From: Hirudo medicinalis
Lineage: Eukaryota > Annelida > Clitellata > Hirudinida > Hirudinidae
Direction of reading: 5' to 3'
Assembly: GCA_011800805.1 (NCBI GenBank)
Contig: MPNW01000074.1
Coordinates: 190,388-254,387 of the forward strand
DNA: 64,000 bases
Shown here piece by piece: positions 38,127 to 50,100 of this stretch; the stretch's first letter is position 1, and the number at the start of each line of letters is the position of its first letter. The translations under genes were made by a program, and so were the position numbers. Below the pieces are notes generated by a model. The model did no database searches. It saw nothing but the letters and a program-made list of their open reading frames with translations, and was not told where the DNA came from.

Positions 38127-41100
38127 ATGCCCTCGATTTTTGGAGAATCGTCTTTGCTTGATGATTACATAAAGTCTATAAAAAAATCGGCAGAAAGCGA
38201 CGGAAGTAATGCTAATTCGCTAGTCGAAACCGAAAGTCCCGACAACGTTGAAACAAATGAACAAGAATTTGTATCGACGATTTCAGACGTCAACGATAAA
38301 ACCGTTGTAAATATTTCAAAGGAATGTGAATACGTCAAAACTCTTCAAGACGAAGTTGACAGATTAAAATGCGTGAGTTATTGTCCTGAATATTGCCTAT
38401 TATTTTTGTAATTATAACTATTGAGCTTAGTGACATGCCATCATTATCGGTTATTATTAAACAAGCGGTCAAGTTGATATATTTAGCAGATGCAAAATTT
38501 CATAATTTTGTTGGTTATTACGTAACAAACTTTAAAATTTGCATCTTATTACATGAGCTAACAGTGAGGACCTTTAGCAACCTTTATTTAGCAAAATATT
38601 GATTTAAAAGATAATGAAGTAATTAAATAGTTATAACCACTTAAACAGCTTTTAAAGACGACTTCATATATGTTTGCGAGTCAACCTATTGCAGACATAA
38701 CATATTTTGATAATGATCTATCACGGTTAGTTTGACATTCTTCAAAAATATTTTCAACTTGTTTAATTATGTAATATTAAATTGACCCTTAATTGACTAC
38801 AATACTAATACTAGTTAGATTTCTTAATAGATCTCTTAATAGACTATTGAGGAAACATTACAACAGAGTAATTGTTTTCCTTTTAGTGCAGAATTTTAGG
38901 TAAAATTGCATGTCAGAATTAACAGTAACTTTGTGGACCTATTCATACTCCTGCTACATTAAAAGCTTTCTGACTGTATATTATTAAATCCGTGATTGCT
39001 TAATCAGATCAACAAAATTTTAACTTCTAAAATTCATTTTTAGATTGTTCAATGTTTGTGTTTTAATTTATTATTAATTAATTGTGTTTATTTTTGGTTT
39101 TAGAAAATTCAAAGCTTCAGCAGAAAAGTTCATAAACACAAAATTCACAGAGGACTTAAATGTTGGTAAAAAGTTTTAATTTGAAGGAACTTTTTGAACT
39201 TGTCTGTAATCACCTGTTAATGTTATGTTATGTTTGTGGCATGCAAATCTCAGAGGGTTGCATTTCATGCGAGCAACATTAAGTCATTAAATGTTGTGTT
39301 TGCAACCCAAATTGCACTGTCACAAAGCACCCCTCTGATGTTTATGGTGCTTATGCTCTATAAATACTTTTACTGTCACTATTTTTCTTACATTATCAAC
39401 ATCTAATGTGTTTTACAGTGAAGTATATTTTGTGGTAATGTTATTTTAGATATTTTGTGTTATTTCCTTAATAATAAATATTTTTATTTTAAACAAGGTT
39501 GAAAGCAGAGAGGATGGAGAAAAGAAAGAGGTTTTGTATTCATGTTGATTTATGAAGAATTTACATAAATTATGCATAATTTGTGATGCAAATGGAATGA
39601 TTATCGATGTTGCTACTTCATATTAACAATATATACTTTTACTTTTCAGCATCAGCCTTTGTCCAGATGCATCTACTTTAAAGATTATGTTATCAACTCC
39701 TATGGGCAGTTTTCCAGCTCAGAATCACTAAGCAGCAACTGGGAAATTCCAGGGTATATTTTATTCCACTTATTTTGTCAAGTTGTTTTGCTGAATTAAA
39801 AGAGTATTATGAACATAGAAGGCAGTATGCTGCATTTCATAACATCGTATTTTCTACAGTTACGAACCGGATATTGAACGAACACTTGGAAACGAAGATA
39901 GGGAAAGAGCTGACGAGTCATCCATTAAGAAGAAGTTGGTATTGATTGTTGCTTGCTTATAAACTAACCAAACCTCTTGACTTATGATATTAGCTTCATG
40001 AAATATTTTTCAATTTGATCAAACATTGTTAAAATTCACTTGATTTTAAGGGCAAGAATATCCTGCTTCAACTGTGGAGGAGATCATTCCATTTCCAATT
40101 GTCCCGATGAGAAGGATCAAGTAAGGATAAATGCCAACAAAAACAACTTCCTAAGCAACACTCCTACTAATAGCAACTCAGCTAGGTGAGATGATAACTG
40201 CTTCGACTAAATTGTCTAACATACAAAACTCAATCTGTTCAAGCAGAGCATTCATGCTCAAGGAATGTAACCTTGTTATTGAAACTAATTTTATTCTTTT
40301 TAAATTTTGTTTTGTTGTAGTAAAAGATATCATCGGGATGATATGAAATATCAAGGATTGAAGCCTGGTGTATTGAGGTTGGTAATGATGCTTTTAATGA
40401 CTGAAAATATTGTGAAAATCTAGAATGCCCAAAAATTTGCTCCACTATATTTTCAATTTGTGAATTGGTTTTTGTTCTTGTTGCACGCTTTGTATTTAAC
40501 TTGCCTGTGAGACCTTTCCATGAAGATATTTCTATCTGCAGCAACAAGTTAAGGGAAGCCCTTGGCTTGAAAGAGAATGAACTTCCTCCTTACATCTACC
40601 AAATGAGGGTTATTGGTTATCCTCCTGGTCACTTGCAACATGCCAGGACCTCAAGATCTCAGATGGCCATATTTGGATCAAATGGTGAAGGTTTGTTTGA
40701 GTATATTACATAATGGTGTTGAAATTTAGCTTAGATGGTCATATTGTGTTTGTAACTTAGCTTATATTTGGGAAGGATTGCTTTATGAATGGTTAACAAA
40801 AACGTTTGTCTCACAATATGCACTCTTTATAAATTAACAACAGTGTTGTTGTTATGGCTTATTTTAATTTCTCTTCTATAGAAATGCTTCTGGGCAATGA
40901 CCAGCTCGAGGATGGCGAGTTATCAAGTGAAGAAGCAGAGCAAGGTTTGAATTGACTTTATTATACTTTATTCCAATTCAATTTTAATTTCATAACAATG
41001 TATTCATTAAATATTTGTTGCAGCATATGATAGAGAAAAGATTATACATTATCCAGGCTTTAATGTTCAGGTTCCTGAAAACTTTGTCGATGTAAGTTGA

Positions 41101-42774
41101 TCGGGTAATGCGTGCGATGCGATTCCATTACAAGCTTTATTACGTCATCAATATTTTTCTTCCCCGACAGGACCACTTGAGAAATCGGATGCCAGCTATG
41201 CAGCCCTATCACAATATTGACTTCATGATGCAGCATCTGAACAAAAGAGTACCCAATGAGGTTTGCATCAGCAAAGTCTATTTATCTTCATGCTACTAAA
41301 ATAATATATGCATGCTTGTTATATATTGAAAATGCCAGCTTTACTAACTTTTTGTTTCTCATTCCAACTTGTTTGAATTTGATTATTTTATGGCTTAGCA
41401 TTTTATTTTGGTGAATTTAAAAGTTTAATCAAACTGATGACAGGAAAGGATTACAAACAAGCGAGAAGCTGACAGAGAGTCTGGTCTTTCAAATTCAGCA
41501 AAGAAAAGGAAGCTTAATGAGGATGAGAACACACACATAGTTGACATGGATATTGATGACGATTCAGACGATCATAAAGGTATCTAGACATAATATTTTC
41601 ATAGCTAATGCTTTATTGGTTAATTGTTCTACTACGAGCAGCAGCTTTACAATCATCGTCTTTTTGTGTTCAACTCACAATGTAATTCTTTATTTCCAGA
41701 CCTGTCGCCCCACCCACCACCCGTTCCATATATACATCCACCTCCTCCTCCTCCTCCACCCATTCCCGATTCCCCGCAGTCTCCTCCTCCTCCTCCACTT
41801 CCCGACAGTTCAGTTCATCATCCATCTAATAATGACGACTTTCATGTAGGGTCTTTAGTCACAAAATGTCTCCCTTCATCTTCAGCTGTTGTGTCTTCTA
41901 CAGCAGACTTATCAACACCCGAAACTTCACTTGTTTCCAGTGGTTCGTCACAGACACCCATCCCTTACTGTCCAGAATCACCATCCTCACCAGCCCCTGC
42001 CAACACCTTGTGTTGTATGCAATCTGTCATCAACATACCCATATCCCCCAAGAGGATGGCTGAATCACAGGTTGAGGAAATTGTCAAGAGATGTGATGAT
42101 TCAGTGGATAGCAGCAGCAATGCTGATACCACAATCACAAACGATACCAATTACTTTATAGTTATAGATGATGATGACGATGAACATGATTACATTATCA
42201 ACATTGATGATGATGAGATAGGAACCACTCCAGATGATTGTGAAGTTTCAACAGAACCTATTAAAACAGAAAAGTTGGATGGTGAAAATGGTAATGAATG
42301 CAGCGGTTCAACAGATCAACCAACAATTATCAATGAAAAGCATGATCCTTCAGCTGATAAGGATTCAACTCTGTCATTGGTGGATTCAGTGGAAAATGAC
42401 AATCTCTCATCCAATTGTAAGTTGAAATTCATTTCTTGATTTATTTAGAATTCTCCATTAAGCGAGGTCTAGTTACCTATGGTTAGAAAGTTAATTCAAA
42501 TTGGTCTACTTTGGAAGAATTTTTTGTTTGATAATGAAATGTAATTTGTTATGATGTTCTTGTAGGTTCTGAAGCTCCCAGTCCTCCTCTTGTTTTCTGT
42601 CTTGGTACACCTTTGGTGTCTCTCACATCCTCTTTCCAAGTATTTGAATCTCTGCCACCACTAGAAAAGTTTTCCGAGGGAGTTGTCAATCTTGACATGC
42701 CTGTTGAAACTACAAGTGTTGTTGGGGGATTCAAAAGGATCCAGATGGCTCTGTCAAAACGCAAGAAAAAATGA
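38127..42774 (+). CDS. ZCCHC8: ZCCHC8, NEXT complex scaffold, complete
   Basis: ZCCHC8 bridges the helicase MTR4 and RBM7 in the nuclear exosome targeting (NEXT) complex, which sends short-lived nuclear RNAs to decay. Fifteen exons: 38127-38372, 38649-38725, 39104-39161, 39498-39530, 39650-39753, 39860-39934, 40051-40185, 40321-40377, 40542-40690, 40882-40944, 41024-41091, 41171-41260, 41444-41579, 41700-42416, 42566-42774. Phases agree; 738 aa (human 707). An N-terminal coiled coil (LQDEVDRLK) is followed by LSSNWEIPGYEP, the CCHC knuckle CFNCGGDHSISNC (about 203-216), and the PSP proline-rich domain NKLREALGLKENELPPYIYQ with GYPPGHL (about 263-293). A proline-rich stretch and long acidic, serine-rich linker lead to the end KRIQMALSKRKKK, which corresponds to the conserved MTR4-binding tail. 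The donor of exon 3 (39161 or 39165) is the one doubtful junction; only 39161 keeps the frame. Confidence 0.95.
39238..39368 (+). mobile_element. SINE copy in ZCCHC8 intron
   Basis: GGCATGCAAATCTCAGAGGG, then TGTTGTGTTTGCAACCCAAA (box B region) and AAGCACCCCTCTGATG, ending TGCTCTATAAATAC. It aligns along its length with the copies at 23705 and 61433. It sits in the intron between 39161 and 39498. Confidence 0.7.
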
Positions 42775-42875
42775 TCCCAAACTAGCACTTCATTCTTTTA
42801 AGTTAAACTGTCTCTTAACTTTTCTTCTAAATATATTTGAATTAAATGTGAAGGAAAGGTTTTCTCAGCATTTTG

Positions 42876-42881
42876 AATAAA
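42876..42881 (+). terminator. ZCCHC8 polyadenylation signal
   Basis: AATAAA about 100 bp after the ZCCHC8 stop codon, in sense orientation. The T-rich and GT-rich sequence after it fits a cleavage and polyadenylation site. Confidence 0.65.
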
Positions 42882-43946
42882 TGCACTACATTTCTTTTAC
42901 ACCCCATTAATGATTTGTAATGTTTAAATTTTCAATGTTTCACTTCACATTACATAAATGTTCAGGTGATGATTTATGGCAGCTCCACGCAGGGATCTAT
43001 CATAGCATATTTTATTCAATGTGCCTCCTTCAGCTAAAGAAGCTTTCTTTTTCATTATTAAATGCAATAACAGTTATTGAATTTTTGTAGATTGTGTGTG
43101 GTCTGAAAGAATATGTTGCTCTTGATAAAAATATATTTTGTTACAATGAGCAGTTGCTTTTAATGTGTGGCATAGCTTACATAAGGAGGGCAGTATTTTT
43201 TGTGTATAAATACTGTAACTACTTCTATGATATTATTGTTGGTTTTCGAGCTTTATCATACAAAGCATAACAAACTGTTAAACTTGCTAATTAATGATGG
43301 TATTTAATGATAGTGCTTGATTAAATTAATGATGCAAAATACTGACTGACCGACCAATAATTGATAGTTAAGATCTTGAAGTTTTTATTGGTTTGTCATT
43401 GAAAAATTGTTAACATGGTTGCCAGGGATTTCTATAGAAAGCATCATAAATTTTCCGCTCGAATTTCCCACCTCCTATGGTCATTGTGGACGAATAGGTC
43501 AAATTGTGAAGCAAAATAACGCTTGTTACTACAAAAACTGGATTGGTTTAGTAAATCTTGATTTTAGATTTTAAGCCAATTTTGGGGTAAAAACATTGCG
43601 GATAGAAAAATAAATCTTTTCACTGAGAATCAAAGAACATTTAATTACTTCATTGCTTGGGAAATTGAGCTCTCATCTTAAATGTGTCAATAATGTAACT
43701 TTCCAAGGTTGAAATAGTTTTCCCAACAATTCTCTAGAAAATAAAACTCTAAAATTGAAGAACGCGCCCAAAAGTTTTATGACTGAGAATGAAAATCAGT
43801 TGAGAATGAAAGGCTGAATGCATGGTTATTATATACGGACCATGAGATGATCGCGATCTTTGCATGGATGTAATCGATTCAGGTGGGCTTTATTGATCGA
43901 CGTCATTGAATTATTATCCCGATGATTGCTATGAGAGTTCTTTTGA
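42882..43946. other. Intergenic, nothing recognised
   Basis: AT-rich spacer between ZCCHC8 and the NWD-type gene. I see no exon, transposon or RNA gene. The last part leads into the promoter described next. Confidence 0.5.
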
Positions 43947-44002
43947 CCAATAAGAGACTCTTGTGAAAGTCTAAAAGCCGTCTAAAAGAACCGTTATAAA
44001 AG
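43947..44002 (+). promoter_or_regulatory. CCAAT and TATA boxes of the NWD-type gene
   Basis: GACCAATAAG has CCAAT at 43947-43951. TATAAAAG lies at 43995-44002, about 45 bp further on, inside a short palindrome (CCGTTATAAAAGAACGG). Initiation would fall near 44025-44035, giving a 5' UTR of about 75 bases before the ATG at 44105. This is the only gene in the window with so clear a TATA promoter, which suggests regulated rather than constant expression. Confidence 0.6.
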
Positions 44003-44104
44003 AACGGTGTGATGAGTATTTTTTCATCCCTGCTCACCGCAAAAATCGTCAGTGGGTTTCAGTCGTTTAGTTAAGTTTCTGAAATAAGCTCATAGTTTTT
44101 GAAA

Positions 44105-47100
44105 ATGAATTCGTCTAAGGAGACAATAGAACCACGCGGTGGAAATATGTCAGATCATGAATCTATTCCTTTGAAGATTCCCGTGGCCACTCTTTTGTTT
44201 GAGCCTCCAACACAAGAGCAAACATCGAAACATCCGTCATTCCGCAAGTCGACAAGGAATTTTAAATTGCCAAACAGATCTGTGCACCATTTAATGTATG
44301 AAAACGGGAATGGCGAAGACAACGTTCAAGGAAAAGATCAGTCTTTAAATCCAGTTCTCCATAAAACCTGGATATCTTTTTTAGGCGAAGATCCAAGTGA
44401 GCTTGAAAAGTCGACTGCTTTCCCAACCAATCTTCCAAAAAGGAAATCAACGAAAACGAAATCTGTAAAGAGAAAGTTCGTCCAACCTTTGAATCTGAAA
44501 CTTGATCTAAACGAACTTCGAGAGATCAGATCAATCTTGACGGAAGCTGTTCGAAAGGAGGAATTTGAAGAAAATAATAAGGAAGAGGTTGATGGAGACT
44601 TGAAAGAAAATAAATTGACGGAAGCTGATGGTGTTACAATTGACGAAGAGAAAATGGAGGAAAAGACTTTCATGTTTGAAGACGATTCAGCGGGTAAGCA
44701 TTGATATCTTTATGGAAACATTTTAAGATTTTGCTAATCGTTGAGTCCCAGTTAATTTAACAACAATTGAAGAATGCTTCGATTGCGCAGCTGTTATGGA
44801 GGCGCTCATTGGTGACGAGGAAGGTGATGATGACGACGACGAAGATGATGAGACTGATGAAGAAATTGAAGATGACTCTTCAGATAGAGGGGAGCACTTG
44901 GGAGTTATGGATGAAACACTCAGGAAAATGCTCAAGGGCTCTTTAGAGAGCATGGTTCCTGTGGCTAAGAAAGTTGTCAGAATCTTCACTAGTTCCACCT
45001 TCACAGGTTGATTTATGCCAGCCTATTTTATTTCTAATCGCAGGTAATTAATCAAAATACATTTTATTATTAGATATGACGCTAGAAAGAAACTGTTTGA
45101 TGGAAACGGTTTACCCAAAGTTAAAGGAATATTGTATGGAGAGGTACGGATTGGATTTCCAGGTATGTGAGGATCTTCTTTAAACATCTGCGGAGTATGC
45201 TAATTATTTGAATATTTCAGGTGGTGGACATGAGATGGGGAGTGAGAGATGAAGCCACTGATGACCACATGACCAGCCATTTGTGTCTCAATGAAATTGA
45301 CAACTGCCAACGGCTTTCATTAGGACCAAACTTTGTGGTTTGTTTCATTTTTAATATGTTGGCATCTAAATTCATATTTATCGGCCAAAAAAGCAATACT
45401 TCATTTATGGACGGCCCTTTAGAGAATAGCTGGCTCAAAGTAACATTTGTTACGAAAGGTGTTTTTGGGTCAAAAGTATGGATATCGGCCAATACCAAGC
45501 ATTCTTCTTGCGAGCATGGTGGAGGTTCTCAAGGGAATCATGGAAGAACTTCAACTCGAAGACAGACAACTAATCGATCAATGGTACAAAAAGGACGAAA
45601 ATGAAGTTCCATCGGTTTACATACTTCAACCAATCAGCTCCATTCTCGTTAATTTTAATAACAAAGTGAGATCCCACTCAAACATTATTACTACCAATAC
45701 TTCTTAGGAAAATTTAATTTTTAAGTAATATTTGTTTCAATATGTTTAAAATCATTATTAGAAATAAGTAGGCAATTATTAATTTTGTCAGAGAGTTCAC
45801 AGACTGATGGAAAAGGATCAGTTAACATGGTGGAACATTTTGGAAAAGCTGCAGACATTGTTAAGGACAGGTGCCAAAGAATTATATGAAAGACTGCTGA
45901 TTAGCGAAGAAGAAATGCATAACTTTATTATGTCAGGTACTTTTTATGTGGCTTGTGGTTATACATTATTTCTAAGAACAGTAGGTACTTGTTCGTTAAA
46001 ACTTAGTGAATGTCTAAGATTTTAAATGAAACCCGACAAAAGCAAATTTTCGAAACCGTTACATCATAATAAGATAAAGTATCAGCTTCCTTATATTAAT
46101 TTTCATAACCATATCTCGAAAAATTCAAAATGATCAGTTACAGAACGTGAGGTGAGAAGAGGCATAATAGAATCTGAGGAACCAACGAAACATTGTCTTG
46201 CTTACATCAGACACGTTGACAACATTGACACTTCCGAGAATGGGATCAAACTGGCTCGAAATTACATCGATATGATTGGCAATGAAATTGATCACGAGGC
46301 TAACAAACTGTTAACTGTTTTGAGGTAACAAACGATTCATTACCAAAGGAGATAGTAATGTTTCCCTCCTGTCAACAACTAATATTGACCCCATGTCGGT
46401 TTTAGGCCTGCATATTTGTTGGGCATAAAAATATCATATAATATGCATAAAACACAAAAACCATTGCTTAAAAAATAACGATGTTTAATGAATTGAATTA
46501 TGAGTAACAAACCAATCAAGGGATGAACTGCTGCCAACGAAATTACCGGACTCGAATATAGTTCGATATAATGTGGAGTGGACAGATAACAGTGGAATTG
46601 TCGTTGAAACTCATTTGGAGTATTTGGATAAATTCTGCAATGTTTTCTACAGGTAAGAAGAATATGCCATGCCATAAAATTAGACGAACTTTACAATTAT
46701 CATTGAATTAATGAAATACTTGCAATATTTTCTACTTTATTTAGCTGCAAAAGTTAATATTTTTGTTTTTATTTTGCGAGGGATGTCTGTAATTTGGTTG
46801 ACAAGGCAGCGGAAGATCAAATAAATTATGGGGAATTTGACAAAATTTTCAATCAGGTTCAGCACCATCAAATTTTGTGTTCTACTCTGAACAGAAACTT
46901 CTCGGGTCGGGAAGAGGTGAGTGAGATTAAGAATTAAGAATCATTATTATGTAAAGTAGTCGCCATATTTTTAAGGGAGCCTCATTTTTTCGCATAACTT
47001 TCTTAAATATAAATATTATGCCCTCAAATTTAGTTATATAATTTAAATACCAGTTCGAAATCTTATCCTTCCCGACTGGTGTCATCATCATCCTACGATC

Positions 47101-50100
47101 AGTATTTGTGGAACGCAAAAGTGTCAAATGGATTTGTTTGTGATATCTGTAAAAAATTTGAGCTCGAAGGTAGTCAAACTGAAAAAATTATGGGTGACAA
47201 AACCGTTTCCAATATAAGCTGAAAGCTATCATATAAAGCTGCAAAACATGCTTCTAGCAACTCAAATTTGCTGTCACTGTTCAGCGGATGTCAAGGGGGT
47301 CAGATGTTTTGACATATAAAATTGTTGTCGTATAGAATAAAGCTGCAATATGAATGCATGAAGCCTTTGTTTGTAAGGGCATATTTTATATTCGTGACTC
47401 AAATAGCACCTAAGAGTCATTGGCGCTAGATGGTATCGATTATAGCATCCTGTGAATCCAGTGGTCGGTTGACCAAGTTTCTACAGCTTTGTCCAACTAA
47501 TGACCATACCTATCCAAAACAAGTGTATCAGGTATTTTGGAAGACAGTGGATAGGCTATGCAGGCCTTTTGCCTAAATAGGATAGTTGCCTTGACAAACT
47601 TCGCCGTTATGATGGATGAATGCACCGATGTCATTGGGGTTCAAACAGCTATAGCTGTTTGCTATAGCATCTGTATTCGCTTCCTGGAGCAAACGTCGTT
47701 GAGTGATTTTTAAGTTGTTGGTCTACTGAGTCCAGAAAGGCTGATAGCATTCACAGGTTCATTGGAACAAATTTGGTCTTAGTCCAGATCGTTTGTGCGC
47801 TGCATCATTCGATGGTGTGTCAAACATGAGATTAATCGAGGCGGTACAGTCTGTATGATATGTCATGGGGGAAGTCCCCCGGCTCTTGGTTAGCACTCCA
47901 CCCAATTACAAAATCTTTTATAACTCCTTGCCGATCACTGTACGAAATAGAATTGGCTTTTCGACAAGGCTTAATAAACTTTAATTTTGTCCAGTAATCT
48001 TATTTTAAATTCAGTTTAACAACTCGACTTTTCATTTGTGTAAACCTTTGCATTAACTCTTTAAATTACCTTTCTCATAATTTGTTTTTGTTAGATCTTA
48101 GTGAAAATAAAAAGCTACTTGAAAGGAAAATCAGCTGAACCCTTAATACTTTGGGGTGATGGAGGCTGCGGCAAGACGTCGATCCTGGCCAAAGCATTTA
48201 GTATGGTTGGTTAACTATTCAATTTTGTTTTCCTGCAATAATTCTGTTAGCTAAAAATAAATATTTTTAATTTAACAGTTAAAAGTTTGGTTCGAAGAGG
48301 ATTGCTTACATTCAGAATTACAACCTTTGAAAGTTATCAGATTCCTCGGAACATCATTGGATTCGAGTAGCACTATTTCGCTGCTTTTGAGTCTTTCTCA
48401 ACAAATAAATTTTTTTTTCAATGATTCACTCGACCTCAGCATCCCGACTGAATTGATGCCTCTTATACTTCGCTTTAAAAGCCTTCTCAACCAAGCTACT
48501 GCCCAAAAACCAGTGTTTCTTTTTCTTGACTCTTTAGACCAATTATTCACTTCAAGTAGTTCATACAGTTTGGCTTGGTTCCCTTTCAACCTTCCTAGAC
48601 ATTGCAAACTAGTTGTTTCAGTACCCAATGAACAATCAGGTCTCTTGAAAAGATTGAAAAAGTTAATGAATGATGATATGGACAATTTTCTGGAAATCCT
48701 ATCTTTAGGTCGAGACCAGGGTATTGAGGTTGTTAGGTTGGTAGATTTAACCCAATGATTAGGCTGATCAATCTTTTATTGCCATCTAAAAAAATGTTTC
48801 AGATCTTTATTGGCTAACGTGAATCGAACATTAAATTTGAAGCAATGGAAGATAGTTGAAAGAGCGGCGGAGAACTGCAGCGAACCGCTTTTTTTGAAAA
48901 TTCTGAGCGGAGTTGTTTCGAAGTGGAAATCATACGAGGCTGGCAGCTTGGCCAACATTGCTTTCAATACTCACGATGCTATCATAAAGCTCTTTGAAAA
49001 AACTGAAAACAATCATGGGAGGATGCTGGTTTCTCATGCGTTCAGCTACATCACTATGTCGAAGAGAGGAGTTACTGAAGCAGAACTGGAGGATTTATTA
49101 TCTTTGGACGAAGCGGTTCAGTTTTTAGTTGTTTTTTTTACAAGTTTGAAAGTTTAAAGTAGAAGATTTGAAATTTATAAAAGGAAAAAACGATCTTTAA
49201 GTTTGAAGACATGAAATGGTTGCAGGTATTAAACGATGTGTACCAGTATCATCTTCCTCCAGTCAGACGCATTCCACCTCTTCTATGGACTCGAATAAGA
49301 AGCGATTTATCAGATTATGTGTCAGAAAGGGAAGCAGATGGTGTTAATGTCATCAACTGGAATCACACACGATTTGGTGATGTGACCAGAGAAAGGTGAT
49401 GTTACATGGACATGTGACAAATATAATGCGGGCAATATGGTTCTGCAAAATTACATCGATTGCTTGTGTGCGGTGCCATTTTTATATCGCGGTGTGTCTT
49501 GCTAACTCAATTGAACATTTATTTGTGATGACAAAAAAGGCTATAGCTTGTTTTAATAACAGAATTTCGTTGTTCAGACCCGTCATAAATTATTCCACCG
49601 TTTCGAGTTTATAATCCCTCCATCAACTTTATTCCAAGCTATTAAGCTTTATTGAGTGGGATCCTTTAAATATTTCAAGGTACTTCAAAAACTTGAATGT
49701 ACTTACTGAAACTCATTCTTTGATGGCCGACTACTTTATCGGAATCTGGGGAGGAGTTCCAAAGCCATTCCAATACAGCGACCTCCAGTGTCAAAGATTT
49801 GAACTTGATACAGCATTCGGTTCCTGCGATAGAAAGGTTCTTGTCTTAATGTCAAATTGAAAATTCAAACTCACAAACTTCCACTTATGTTGTTATCAGG
49901 TTTCTGATCAACCCCTTTTCTTTATTGACAAAAGAGTGAGACAGAACACTTCTCGAACAGGAAGTTTTAATTCCGCCACATGTGATGGTATTATTCTGAG
50001 ATATAACTTGAGGAAGCTTAATGAAATGCCTTACCATTTGGTCAAGAGTCGAAGATTTAATGAGCTTAACGATATGGTTCTCTTCAACTTTAAGTGGCTT

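Noticed and set aside
38881..38897. An 8-nt microexon in ZCCHC8
   Set aside because: AG and GT flank AATTTTAG, but direct joining of 38725 to 39104 already keeps phase and gives a sensible protein.
41541..41849. Overlapping plus-strand frames beside the ZCCHC8 proline-rich exon
   Set aside because: They are shadows of the proline-rich exon and its intron; only the frame with in-phase splice sites is kept.
44338..45011. Minus-strand Ser-rich frames opposite the NWD-type exons
   Set aside because: They mirror GAA/GAT-rich acidic coding on the plus strand.
45338..45458. Intron 45338-45458 as coding (open frame 45221-45604)
   Set aside because: Retaining it shifts the frame out of the conserved GQKYGYRPIP segment, whereas splicing restores it exactly.
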